Shown here piece after piece: positions 1 to 8,462 of a stretch of 64,000 nucleotides of DNA. Position 1 is the stretch's first letter; every line of letters begins with the position of its first letter. Location of the stretch: contig KK211150.1 in NCBI GenBank assembly GCA_000620545.1, positions 415,423 to 479,422 on the forward strand, in the 5' to 3' direction. The notes below the pieces were generated by a model. The model saw only the letters and a program-made list of their open reading frames with translations. It ran no database searches and was not told where the DNA came from. The position numbers and the translations under genes were made by a program. Source of the DNA: Intrasporangiaceae bacterium URHB0013. Its GTDB lineage: Bacteria > Actinomycetota > Actinomycetes > Actinomycetales > Dermatophilaceae.

Positions 1-107
1 AACCGACGGACGAGCCGACGACCACTGCGATCCCGACGGCACCCACGGGCACGCCCGTGCCGCAGACCTCGGGAACCGTGGAGCCGAGCCAGACCGTCGT
101 GCCCTGA
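1..107 (+). CDS. C-terminal tail of an unidentified Pro/Thr-rich protein (partial)
   Basis: A frame open from the window edge (codons from position 3) ends at TGA 105-107. The 34 visible residues are dominated by Thr, Pro and Val with a few Ser, Gln and Glu, and contain no recognisable domain. Such Thr/Pro-rich ends are common in actinobacterial cell-surface proteins and in linkers of membrane kinases, but the family cannot be told from this piece. It converges on the carboxylase gene at 159-5696, with a strong hairpin between them. Confidence 0.5.
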   Translation, partial: PTDEPTTTAIPTAPTGTPVPQTSGTVEPSQTVVP

Positions 108-125
108 CACCGGGGAGGGTGTGCG

Positions 126-150
126 CGTGTGCCGAGGGTCTCGGCACACG
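126..150. terminator. Bidirectional hairpin between convergent genes
   Basis: Perfect 11-bp stem (126-136 with 140-150, CGTGTGCCGAG/CTCGGCACACG) and a 3-base loop, placed exactly between the convergent stops at 107 and 159. There is no clear U-tract, as is usual for actinobacterial terminators. Confidence 0.75.
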
Positions 151-158
151 CCCACGGG

Positions 159-3100
159 TCACCCCTGCAGGCCCGCCTCGATGGCGGCGATGATGCGTGG
201 ACGCAGGTCGCGGGCTTCGATGACGGCGTCGACCGAGCCCACCGAGACCGCACGGTGGATGCTGTGCACCGCGTCGAACTCGGAGGCGACCTGGCCGAGC
301 TTCTCGGCGCGCACCGAGGTGCGCAGCTCGGCGAGCTCGGTGGCGAGCCGCGCGCGCTCGACGCCCGAGGCGGCCGCCACCTGGCTCTCGAGCTCCGTGA
401 CGCGCGGGTCGGACGCCGTGCGGGCGTCGACGTCGCGGGAGAAGACGACGGCCGCAGCAGGTGCACCGCCGAGGACCGACGCGAACGACCCCTCGACGGC
501 GAGCACCGTCATGCGCGGGTTGAGCGTCTTGGAGAAGACGACGAAGGCGCCACCGTGGTAGCGGGAGACGACGGTGAAGACGATCGGCCCGTCGAAGTTG
601 ACGATGGCCCGGCCGATCTCGGCGCCGTACTCGAGCTGGAGGCTGCGCATCGACTCGGGCGACCCGTCGAAGCCGGACAGGTTCGCCAGGACGACGACCG
701 GGCGGTTGCCGCTCGCCGCGTTGAGGGCGCGCGCCACCTTCTTGCTCGACCGTGGGAAGAGCGTGCCGGCCGTGTAGGCATCGGGGCCGTCGGTGGGCGG
801 GAACCCGCGGCGCGGCACCGACTTCGACTCGATCCCGATGAGGCACACGGGGATACCACCGACGTGAGCATCCTGCACGACGGCCGTCTCGGCGTCGGCC
901 ATGCCGGCCCAGCGCTCGAGCGGCTCGTGATCCTGGTCGGACACCGCGCGCATCACCGTGCGGATGTCGAACGCCTTCTTGCGGTCCGGGTTGGTCAGGG
1001 CCGAGAAGATGTCGCCGACCGTCGTGAAGCCGGAGTCGGCGGGGTCGTGCGGGTAGAGCGCCACGTCGCGGTCCGTCGGGTCGCTCGTCGCGACGCGGCG
1101 CGGACCGGGCTCGCCCGGGCTGACGTACGCGTGGTCGTAGTGCGCCATGAGGATGTCCCGGGCGCCCGCGAGGTCCTTGGCCCAGTACTGCGCCTGCCCG
1201 TTCGGGCCCATGACGCGGTCGTAGCCACCGATGCCGAAGTTGTCCTCGGCCGAGACGCCCCCGGAGAAGTCGAGGGACTGCTTGCCGGTGAGGACCATGG
1301 CGCTGTCGGGCGTCATGACGAGGATGCCCTTGGTGTGCATGAGCATCGTGGCCTCCGCGTTCCAGTAGGGCTGGGCGCCGACGTTGATGCCCGCGACGAC
1401 GATGTTGATCTCACCGCCCGCCTGGGTGAACTCGATGATCCGCTTGAGCGCGCGGGCCACCCAGTCCATGTTCTCGGTGCCGGAGTCCATCGAGATGCGG
1501 GCGCCGGCCGAGAGGGAGTACCACTCGAGCGGCACCTGCATGCGTTCCGCGAGGTCGATGGCGGCGATGATGCGTGCGCATTCCGCCTCGGCCACGGATC
1601 CCAACGAACGCAGCGGGTCGCCCGAGAGGACGACCCGCGTGACGCCCTCCGGGTGGCGCGCCGTCGGCGAGCTGACGACGGCGACGATGATGCCGGCCTT
1701 GTTGAGGCCCTGCGGACGGTCGACGGCCACGAGGGCGCCCGTGTCGTCGAGGTCGTGCTCGACGACGGTGCCTCCGTCGCCGGCGATCATGGACTGCAGC
1801 TCGTAGGGGTAGACGAGACCACGGCGACGGGCTCGGACGACCTTGGAGGTGTAGTCGTCGAGCGGCTTGAGCGGCTCGGTGGGCGGTGCTCCGAGGGTGC
1901 TGGTGACCCCCGCTCCCGGCTGGTAGAAGAAGCGGCCGGCGATCGGCAGCGGGGCCTCACCGCGGGCGCCGGCCACCTTGGCCTGGACGAGCACCTCCTC
2001 GATGCCTGCGCCGGCGGTGATGGGGGCGATCTTGTTCTGCAGGGCCGTCAGCTGCCCGACGTCGGCCTCGATGGTCGGCCAGATCTGCACCCACACGTGG
2101 TTCATGTCGAGCTTGGAGGCCCGCAGGCCGCGGCTCGCGCGGACGCTGCGGATCGCCTCCAGGCAGTTCGCGATCGCACGCTCCACGTGCGGCAGACCGG
2201 TCACCTGTCCCGACTCGTCCCGCACGACGACGATCTGGCGCACCTGCGCCAGCGCGACGAGACGGTGGTCCTCGGGGTTGTCCCTCGCCACGCACTCGTA
2301 GAGCAGCACGTCCTCGGGGCCGGCGAGCCGCTTGACGTCGAACGCCGTCAAGCGCCACAGGTTGAGCCGGCGCCCCACCATGGGGTGGACGCCACGGACC
2401 AGCCGGTCCTCCACGAGCGTGCCACCGGACGGGCGGAAGGTGAAGTAGCCGACCGGACCCCCCTGGCCGGCGCTGACTGCGACGGCCACCCGGCGGACGT
2501 CCTGGGCGAAGGGCAGCTGCTGCAGGAGGGCCGCGAGCTGCTCGCTGGCGGCGTCGGGCGACTCCGGCTCCTGCGGCCAGCGCAGGTAGAGGTCGACGAC
2601 TGACTGGTGTCGCTCGGGGCGCGCCCAGACGTCGTTGGACACCGCGGCGTCGAGCGGGCTGCCGGGGGCGAGCTCGTCGACGGCGCCGATGGTCGAGGTG
2701 AGGTGCGTCGGTCGGTCGTCGAGGGTGTAGTCGGCTGTCGCGAACGGCCGGCCGCCCTCGGTGAACGTGTGCAGGCCGTGCAGCTCGTGCTCGCGGTAGT
2801 GCCGCTTGATGAGGATCTCGAGCATCGGCTCGTGCTCGGGAAGGCGCTCGGGCGCCTCCTCGTGCAGCCGTTCGGCGAGGAAACGGACGATCTGCTCCGG
2901 GATGGCGGCGAGCTCGTCGACCCGCGCGGCGTGGTCCCCGGCGTCCGGCTCGACCGCGAGCGCGGCGAGCTTGTCGCGCACCCCGGCCAGGACGCTCTCG
3001 CGCTCCTCGTCGACGAGCGGCTGGTCGAACCACCGGAAGCGGACGCTGCGCGCGAGGTCCCCGATGACGGGGAAGCGCAGCTGGGTCGCGACCACGAGAC

Positions 3101-5696
3101 GGTCGAGCGCGTCGCGGGCCTGGGCATCCAGAGGAGACGCCGGGATCGGCTCCCCGAGCCAGCGCTGCAGGATCGAGGTCGCGATCTGCACCTCCGGCGC
3201 CGTCCGCTGCTGGGCCAGGAAGATGCGGAAGACCGCCTCCTCGAGGTCGGGCGTCCGCTCGAAGTCAGCCACCCCGTAGTGGCCCAGCACCCGGGCGAGC
3301 TTGTCGCGGAACTCTGCCGACAGGCCGGCCCGCTCGACGTCCAGGCTCTGGAGGTAGGAGTGGAAGTGCTCGCGAGGGCTGTGCACGAGCAGCTCGGTGT
3401 GGCGCTCCTCGGCGGCAGGGCGGTTGCGGCTCAGCTCGGCGAAGTCGGTGAGCAGCTCGAGGATCGCGATCTCCTCCTCGAGGGGGATCGTTCCGCCGGT
3501 GGCGAGCTCGTCGCGAGCGGTCAGGTAGCCGGTGAGCACCTGCCGGTCGCCGCTCGGGTCCCCGTCGAAGCCGAGGACGCTCGCGGAGAGGTCCTCGATG
3601 CCGCGGTCGACGCGCTCGCGCACGCTCGCGTCGCCGGCGCTCGGGTCGGGCAGGTCGAGGTCGACCGTCGCGGTGGCCGCGGCCTCGACGACCGCGGCCT
3701 CGTCGCCGGTCGGCTCGAGGCGCACGAGCGGTGCCCCGGTCTCGACCTGGCTGCCGACGGACACGAGGAGCTCCCGGACCCGCGCGGCGAAGGGAGCCGG
3801 CAGGACGGTCTCCATCTTCATCGACTCGAGGACGAGCACCGGGGCACCGGCGGCCACCTCGTCGCCCACCTGGGCGGGCGTCGCGACCACGAGCGCGGGC
3901 GCGGGCGAGCGCACGACGCCGCCTTCGTCGCGGGACACGCGGTGGGTGACTCCGTCGACCTCGACGAGGTGGATCGGTCCGTGCGTGGCGGTGACGAGGC
4001 GGTGCGCGCGGCCCTCGACCACGATGCGGCCGGCATACTCGTCGATGCGGTCGAGCGTCGCGTCGACGACGTGCTCGTCGCCGCCGTTCGTGATCGAGAC
4101 GCGATAGCGGTGCGACGCCGTGCGCAGCACCATGACCTTGTATGCCGTGCCGCGCAGCTTGAGGTCGATGGCGCGGCCCACCGTGTGCTGCACCTGCGGG
4201 CGGCCACCACGCGCCGACTCGAGCAGGCGCGCGCGTTCGATGGCCTCGGCGTCCTCGTAGGCCTCGATGCCCGCGGCGACCAGCGCGACGCCGGAGTGGC
4301 GGTGGGAGACCAGGCGCCCTTCGGCGCGCACGCGATCGATCCAGCCGGTGTCGGCGGAGCCGTCGATGATCTCCGGCTGCTCGAGCAGGTCGAGGATGAA
4401 GCTCTTGTTCGTCGAGCCGCCGTCGATGACGACGGTCGTCTCGGCCATCGCGCGGCGCAGGCGGGCGAGGGCCTCGTCGCGGTCGCGGCCGTGGGCGATG
4501 ATCTTGGCGATCATCGAGTCGAAGTCGGCGGGGATCGAGTCGCCCTCCCCGACGCCGGTGTCGACCCGGATGCCGGGACCGGCGGGGAAGGTCAGCAGGG
4601 TGATGCGCCCGGGGGACGGGGCGAAGTCGCGGTCGGGGTCCTCGGCGTTGAGCCGGGCCTCGACGGCGTGCCCGCGCTGGGTGGGACGGCCGCCGGGCAG
4701 GTCGTCGAGTCGTCCGCCGTCGGCGACGTGGATCTGGAGCTTGACGAGGTCGGTGTCGGTCACGACCTCGGTGATCGGGTGCTCGACCTGCAGGCGGGTG
4801 TTGACCTCGAGGAAGGCGAAGAACCGTTCGCCCGGGTGGTAGAGGAACTCGACGGTGCCGGCGCCGACATAGCCGACGGCGACGGCGAGGCGCTCGGCGC
4901 TCGCCCGCACCTCGTCGGCCTGCTCGGGGGTGAGCACCGGGGAGGCGGACTCCTCGATGACCTTCTGGTTGCGGCGCTGCACCGAGCAGTCGCGCACGCC
5001 GACGGCCCACGCCCTGCCGTGCGTGTCGGCGATGACCTGGACCTCGATGTGCCGGGCGCCCGTGACGAGCTTCTCGAGGAAGACGACGCCCGAGCCGAAG
5101 GCGCGCTGCGCCTCGTCGCGGGTGCGCTCGTAGGCGTCGGTGAGGTCGGCGTCGGAGTCGACGCGACGGATGCCGCGGCCACCGCCGCCGGCCGTCGCCT
5201 TGAGCATGAGCGGGTAGCCGATGCGCGCGGCCGCGGCCTTCGCGTCCTCGAGGGTGTCGACGCCGCCACGGCTCCACGGCGCGACGGGGACGCCCACCTC
5301 CTCGGCGATGAGCTTGCTGCCGATCTTGTCGCCGAGCTTGCGCATGGCATCCGGGCTCGGACCGATGAAGGTGACGCCGATGCGCTCGCACAGCTCGGCG
5401 AAGGCGGGGTCCTCGGCGACGAAGCCCCAGCCGACCCACGCCGCGTCCGCCTCGGTCTCGCGCAGGGCGCGCTCGAGGAGGGCGAGGTCGAGGTAGGGGC
5501 GCGCCGATGCCGGTCCGAGGTCGTAGGCGTGGTCGCTCTCGCGCACGAACATCGCGCGCCGCTCTCCCTCGGTGTGCAGGGCGATCGTCTCGATCCGGTG
5601 GCCTCCGGCGCCCGCAGCGGCGTTGAGGTCGCGTACGGCGTGGATGAGGCGCATGGCTGCCTCGCCGCGGTTGACGATCGCGATCCGCGAGATCAT
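159..5696 (-). CDS. Fused biotin-dependent acyl-CoA carboxylase (biotin carboxylase + BCCP + carboxyltransferase)
   Basis: An 1845-residue single-chain carboxylase that should carboxylate a short acyl-CoA (acetyl- or propionyl-CoA) in the cytoplasm using ATP and bicarbonate. The biotin carboxylase domain fills about residues 1-455, with the Gly-rich ATP loop GGGGRG near 170-175 and the EVNTRLQVEHP segment near 297-307. The biotinyl domain carries ESMKMET with the acceptor Lys at 627. A middle region (about 700-1150) resembles the central part of long fused carboxylases, and the C-terminal 650 residues form the carboxyltransferase. This is the eukaryote-like one-chain arrangement, unlike the usual separate AccA and PccB subunits of actinobacteria, and it is found in only some of them. 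Start ATG 5696 has an AAGGAG site about 9 bases upstream. Substrate preference cannot be read from the sequence. Confidence 0.93.
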   Translation of the reverse strand: MISRIAIVNRGEAAMRLIHAVRDLNAAAGAGGHRIETIALHTEGERRAMFVRESDHAYDLGPASARPYLDLALLERALRETEADAAWVGWGFVAEDPAFAELCERIGVTFIGPSPDAMRKLGDKIGSKLIAEEVGVPVAPWSRGGVDTLEDAKAAAARIGYPLMLKATAGGGGRGIRRVDSDADLTDAYERTRDEAQRAFGSGVVFLEKLVTGARHIEVQVIADTHGRAWAVGVRDCSVQRRNQKVIEESASPVLTPEQADEVRASAERLAVAVGYVGAGTVEFLYHPGERFFAFLEVNTRLQVEHPITEVVTDTDLVKLQIHVADGGRLDDLPGGRPTQRGHAVEARLNAEDPDRDFAPSPGRITLLTFPAGPGIRVDTGVGEGDSIPADFDSMIAKIIAHGRDRDEALARLRRAMAETTVVIDGGSTNKSFILDLLEQPEIIDGSADTGWIDRVRAEGRLVSHRHSGVALVAAGIEAYEDAEAIERARLLESARGGRPQVQHTVGRAIDLKLRGTAYKVMVLRTASHRYRVSITNGGDEHVVDATLDRIDEYAGRIVVEGRAHRLVTATHGPIHLVEVDGVTHRVSRDEGGVVRSPAPALVVATPAQVGDEVAAGAPVLVLESMKMETVLPAPFAARVRELLVSVGSQVETGAPLVRLEPTGDEAAVVEAAATATVDLDLPDPSAGDASVRERVDRGIEDLSASVLGFDGDPSGDRQVLTGYLTARDELATGGTIPLEEEIAILELLTDFAELSRNRPAAEERHTELLVHSPREHFHSYLQSLDVERAGLSAEFRDKLARVLGHYGVADFERTPDLEEAVFRIFLAQQRTAPEVQIATSILQRWLGEPIPASPLDAQARDALDRLVVATQLRFPVIGDLARSVRFRWFDQPLVDEERESVLAGVRDKLAALAVEPDAGDHAARVDELAAIPEQIVRFLAERLHEEAPERLPEHEPMLEILIKRHYREHELHGLHTFTEGGRPFATADYTLDDRPTHLTSTIGAVDELAPGSPLDAAVSNDVWARPERHQSVVDLYLRWPQEPESPDAASEQLAALLQQLPFAQDVRRVAVAVSAGQGGPVGYFTFRPSGGTLVEDRLVRGVHPMVGRRLNLWRLTAFDVKRLAGPEDVLLYECVARDNPEDHRLVALAQVRQIVVVRDESGQVTGLPHVERAIANCLEAIRSVRASRGLRASKLDMNHVWVQIWPTIEADVGQLTALQNKIAPITAGAGIEEVLVQAKVAGARGEAPLPIAGRFFYQPGAGVTSTLGAPPTEPLKPLDDYTSKVVRARRRGLVYPYELQSMIAGDGGTVVEHDLDDTGALVAVDRPQGLNKAGIIVAVVSSPTARHPEGVTRVVLSGDPLRSLGSVAEAECARIIAAIDLAERMQVPLEWYSLSAGARISMDSGTENMDWVARALKRIIEFTQAGGEINIVVAGINVGAQPYWNAEATMLMHTKGILVMTPDSAMVLTGKQSLDFSGGVSAEDNFGIGGYDRVMGPNGQAQYWAKDLAGARDILMAHYDHAYVSPGEPGPRRVATSDPTDRDVALYPHDPADSGFTTVGDIFSALTNPDRKKAFDIRTVMRAVSDQDHEPLERWAGMADAETAVVQDAHVGGIPVCLIGIESKSVPRRGFPPTDGPDAYTAGTLFPRSSKKVARALNAASGNRPVVVLANLSGFDGSPESMRSLQLEYGAEIGRAIVNFDGPIVFTVVSRYHGGAFVVFSKTLNPRMTVLAVEGSFASVLGGAPAAAVVFSRDVDARTASDPRVTELESQVAAASGVERARLATELAELRTSVRAEKLGQVASEFDAVHSIHRAVSVGSVDAVIEARDLRPRIIAAIEAGLQG

Positions 5697-5996
5697 CGAG
5701 CAGGTCTCCTTCGTCGTGCTGACGCCCGGTAGGGCGAGTGGCGCTCGTCACGCCACACCCGCAGCCTTCCACTCATCGGTGGGAACCCGCGAGTAGACAT
5801 GGCGCTCGATTGGTGCCGGCGTGGCTCGAGGCCCACCTGCTGGTGCGCTCCATCCGTGCAGAGCCCACGCTCCGGCGGGGCCGGTGGCCACCTCCCCAGA
5901 CGACGGCGTGTACGGCGCGGCCGCCCGGGGTAGGGCTCTAGGTGACGCGTGGCGGGACACGCCCGTCGCGTCAGGACCGAGAGGACGAGCAGAACA
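5697..5996. other. 300-bp divergent intergenic region, no gene seen
   Basis: Separates the divergent carboxylase and SRPBCC genes. It must hold both promoters, but I see no convincing -35/-10 pair. A TAGGG/CTAGG-containing patch near 5930-5942 is a weak candidate for the rightward promoter. Open frames here lack coding character and starts with ribosome-binding sites. Confidence 0.4.
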
Positions 5997-6449
5997 ATGA
6001 GCACGGTCACCAAGGCCATCGAGGTCGACGTCCCGGTGCGGACGGCATACGACCAGTGGACGCAGTTCGAGTCCTTCCCCGAGTTCATGGACGGCGTCGA
6101 GTCGATCACGCAGACCACTGACACGCACACGCACTGGGTGGTCAAGGTCGGTGGCGTCCAGCGCGAGTTCGACACGGAGATCATCGAGCAGGTGCCGGAC
6201 CAGGTCATCGCGTGGCGCAGCACCGGCGGCGACACCGGCGGCCACACCGGGCGCGTCACGTTCGAGGCGCTCGGGCCCGACCGCACCCGCGTGGACATCG
6301 CCCTTGGGTGGGAGCCGTCCGATGTCGTAGAGAAGGCCGGCGCCGCTGTCGGCATCGACCAGCGTCAGGTCGACGCGTCGGCCAAGGACTTCAAGCGGTT
6401 CATCGAGGAGCGCGGCGCCGAGACCGGCGCTTGGCGCGGGGAGGTCTGA
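5997..6449 (+). CDS. SRPBCC / polyketide cyclase-like protein
   Basis: 150 residues with the START/Bet v1-like pattern of the SRPBCC superfamily: an N-terminal strand (VTKAIEVDVPV), a helix with the YDQWTQFESFPEFM signature near residues 18-31, then alternating strands and a long C-terminal helix. Members bind small hydrophobic ligands or act as ligand-binding chaperones; the actual ligand is unknown. ATG 5997 is chosen because the conserved N-terminus begins there and a GAGAGGA motif lies about 12 bases upstream. It is monocistronic, closed by the hairpin at 6478-6514. A second SRPBCC gene (46391-46846) lies in the light/B12 regulon, but the two differ clearly in sequence. Confidence 0.85.
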   Translation: MSTVTKAIEVDVPVRTAYDQWTQFESFPEFMDGVESITQTTDTHTHWVVKVGGVQREFDTEIIEQVPDQVIAWRSTGGDTGGHTGRVTFEALGPDRTRVDIALGWEPSDVVEKAGAAVGIDQRQVDASAKDFKRFIEERGAETGAWRGEV

Positions 6450-6477
6450 GCGCGCCCGACGCATCGTCGAACCAGCC

Positions 6478-6514
6478 GTCGTGCCCGCCGGGTCGCTGAC
6501 CCGGTGGGCACGAC
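6478..6514 (+). terminator. Long hairpin terminator after SRPBCC gene
   Basis: 17-bp stem (6478-6494 with 6498-6514; one G-U pair in the RNA) and a 3-base loop, 29 bases after the SRPBCC stop. There is no T-run. Confidence 0.8.
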
Positions 6515-6611
6515 GCGTGTCCCGCTGCTACGAGTGCGCCGACGCTGCCATCCGCGGCGCCAACGGCTACGGGCGATGACCGGGGCCGCCCGGCCTGACA
6601 CCGGCGGACGA

Positions 6612-6617
6612 TAGCGT
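6612..6617 (+). promoter_or_regulatory. -10 box for tdk, near-leaderless
   Basis: TAGCGT ends 8 bases before GTG 6626, so transcription should begin at or just before the start codon. No Shine-Dalgarno sequence is present, which fits leaderless translation. Confidence 0.55.
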
Positions 6618-6625
6618 TGCCACCC

Positions 6626-7258
6626 GTGACCACGATCGACGACGTCAGACCAGTCGCCCGCACCGCCTCGCAGGTCTCGCTCGACGTCGTCCTCGGCCCG
6701 ATGAAGTCGGGCAAGAGCCTCACCCTCATCTCCATGCTGTCGCCGCTGCAGTTCACACGGGTGCGCCACCGCGTCTACCAGTCCGAGCGGCACGTGCGTG
6801 ACACCGGCGTCACCTCCCGCAGCGGCGGCGAGCTCGCGACGACGAAGGTTGCCAGCCTGCGTGCCGCCCTCGACGAGCAGCTCGACGTCGTGGCCGTCGA
6901 CGAGGTCCACATGTTCGGGCTCGACGACATCCGCGTGGTGGAGCAGCTGCTGCGCCGCGGCACCCGAGTGGTGCTGGCCGGTATCGACCTCGACCACCGC
7001 GGTGAGCTCTTCGCGACGGTCCGCGCCCTGCTCGAGCTCGGACCCGACACCGTGAGCTACCGGCGCGCGGTCTGCGACCAGTGCCGTGACTTCAGTGCCA
7101 CGCACACGCAGGTGCTCCGCGCGGGCGAGCCGTTCCTCGAGCACCTCGGAGGCTCCGAGGCGCTGCCCGACGACGGCACCTTCACCTACGAGGCGCGCTG
7201 CCGATCCTGCTTCGTGCGGCCCGGAGCCGGGACCGCCTCTGCCACGACTCGCGGATGA
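6626..7258 (+). CDS. tdk: Thymidine kinase (type II)
   Basis: 210 residues; phosphorylates thymidine to dTMP in the pyrimidine salvage pathway. The P-loop GPMKSGKS is at residues 24-31, the DEVHMF segment with the presumed catalytic Glu is at 92-97, and the C-terminal half has two Cys pairs (CDQC and CRSC) for the structural zinc of the tetrameric family. I chose GTG 6626 rather than TTG 6617 because the -10 box TAGCGT sits where a leaderless start is expected and TTG would lie inside it. The stop overlaps the next start by 4 bases (ATGA), so the DinB-like gene is translationally coupled. Length matches bacterial Tdk proteins. Confidence 0.93.
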   Translation: MTTIDDVRPVARTASQVSLDVVLGPMKSGKSLTLISMLSPLQFTRVRHRVYQSERHVRDTGVTSRSGGELATTKVASLRAALDEQLDVVAVDEVHMFGLDDIRVVEQLLRRGTRVVLAGIDLDHRGELFATVRALLELGPDTVSYRRAVCDQCRDFSATHTQVLRAGEPFLEHLGGSEALPDDGTFTYEARCRSCFVRPGAGTASATTRG

Positions 7259-7761
7259 CGCACTCTGCAACGCCCGACGTCGAGGCGGTGATCGACGCAT
7301 CGGCGAAGGTGCAGTTCGAGGCCTTCCTCGACGAGCACCGCATCGCGCTGGGCGACTCCCTGGAGGGGCTGACCGAGGAGCAGGTCCGCCGCTCTCTCGT
7401 GCCGTCGAAGACCACGCTGCTCGGGCTGGTCAAGCACGCCACGTTCGTCGAGCGGGTCTGGTTCGACGAGGCCATCACGTGCCGCTCTCGGGAGGAGCTG
7501 GGCCTGGTGGTGAGTCCCGACGAGTCGTTCGACCTGGACGACCACGACACGATCGCCTCCGTCCGGGCGGCTCACGCGCAGGCGTGCGAGGCTTCCCGCC
7601 AGGCCGTTTCGGCCCTGGACCTCGACGACCTGCTGTACGGCAACCGCCGTGGTCCCCTTCCGCTGCGCTGGGTCTACCTGCACGTCCTGCGCGAGCTCGC
7701 CCAGCACTGCGGGCAAGCCGACATCCTTCGCGAGCAGATCGTCAGCGGCGAAACGTCCTGA
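7255..7761 (+). CDS. DinB/DUF664-family protein
   Basis: 168 residues resembling the DinB/YfiT four-helix-bundle superfamily: an N-terminal helix with LTEEQVRRSLVPSKTTLLG, the LVKHATFVERVWF helix supplying the first metal-binding His, and a C-terminal LRWVYLHVLRELAQHCGQAD segment with two further His residues. Family members are metal-dependent and include thiol transferases (for mycothiol or bacillithiol), but most are uncharacterised. ATG 7255 overlaps the tdk stop. The 3' end overlaps the convergent kinase gene by 20 bp (7742-7761). Confidence 0.88.
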   Translation: MTHSATPDVEAVIDASAKVQFEAFLDEHRIALGDSLEGLTEEQVRRSLVPSKTTLLGLVKHATFVERVWFDEAITCRSREELGLVVSPDESFDLDDHDTIASVRAAHAQACEASRQAVSALDLDDLLYGNRRGPLPLRWVYLHVLRELAQHCGQADILREQIVSGETS

Positions 7762-8401
7762 CCGCCGGGCCGGGGGCCACCGTCGTGCACCCCGGCGCCC
7801 GGACTGCCTGGCTAGAGCCCACGACCAGGTCTGCCCGCTCCCACGGGCGGTCCTGCGCGAGGAAGGGCTCCTCGGTGATCATCCACTCGTCCCAGAACCG
7901 CACCGCCTCCTCGGGGGTGCGGCCCAGCTCGACGTCCCGCCGCAGCCCGCGCTCGCGAGCCTCATCGCGGTCCGACTGCACCCACACCACCACGTCTGCG
8001 TGGGCGGCGAGCGACGCCCGGCCGGCGCCGACGCCCTCGAGGACGAGGACGCGTACGCCGGCGCGCACTCGGACGGCGCCGTCACGACCCCGCTCGACCC
8101 ACGCGGGTGGGCGGAACTCCACCGCCTCGCCGCGGCGCCACGGCTGGATCACGTGGGCGACGGCGAGGTCGTCCCACGCGACCGCGTCGTGGTTCCACGA
8201 CAGGTCGTCGCTGTGCACGACGGCGCCGTCGAGCAGGTCGGCCACCCGCGCGGCGAAGGTGGTCTTCCCGCTGCCCGACCTCCCGTCCACGAGCACCACG
8301 CCGCGTCCGTCCGGCAGCAGTCGGCGCAGGAACGCCGTCAGCTCGCCGTCGTCCACGAGGCGCCACGGGCCGGCCTCGGGCTCCTCGGGGTGCAGTCGCA
8401 T
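7742..8401 (-). CDS. Uridine kinase-like P-loop NTPase
   Basis: 219 residues with a P-loop (GRSGSGKT, residues 40-47) followed by VVHSDDLSWNHDAV and a WxQSDRDEARERG segment. This is the layout of the uridine kinase/phosphoribulokinase-type small-molecule kinases found in many actinobacteria. The phosphorylated substrate is unknown. The in-frame extension upstream of ATG 8401 has shadow-like composition, and similarity to the family begins just after MRLHPEE. The sequence CATACT lies 6 bases before ATG, a possible leaderless -10. It converges on the DinB-like gene with a 20-bp overlap. Confidence 0.85.
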   Translation of the reverse strand: MRLHPEEPEAGPWRLVDDGELTAFLRRLLPDGRGVVLVDGRSGSGKTTFAARVADLLDGAVVHSDDLSWNHDAVAWDDLAVAHVIQPWRRGEAVEFRPPAWVERGRDGAVRVRAGVRVLVLEGVGAGRASLAAHADVVVWVQSDRDEARERGLRRDVELGRTPEEAVRFWDEWMITEEPFLAQDRPWERADLVVGSSQAVRAPGCTTVAPGPAVRTFRR

Positions 8402-8462
8402 GGCGTGAGTATGCCGTCCGGCCGGGCAGCGGACTGGGAGGGCGGATCGGCGGGGCCTGGCG

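Noticed and set aside
129-5732. Long rightward frames (824 and 1041 aa) opposite the carboxylase
   Set aside because: Shadow frames of a very GC-rich gene: composition is Arg/Asp/Val/Gly-rich without motifs, and the minus-strand frame has complete catalytic motifs.
5748-6464. Leftward 238-aa frame opposite the SRPBCC gene
   Set aside because: No ribosome-binding site and no motifs; it is antisense to a clear SRPBCC domain.
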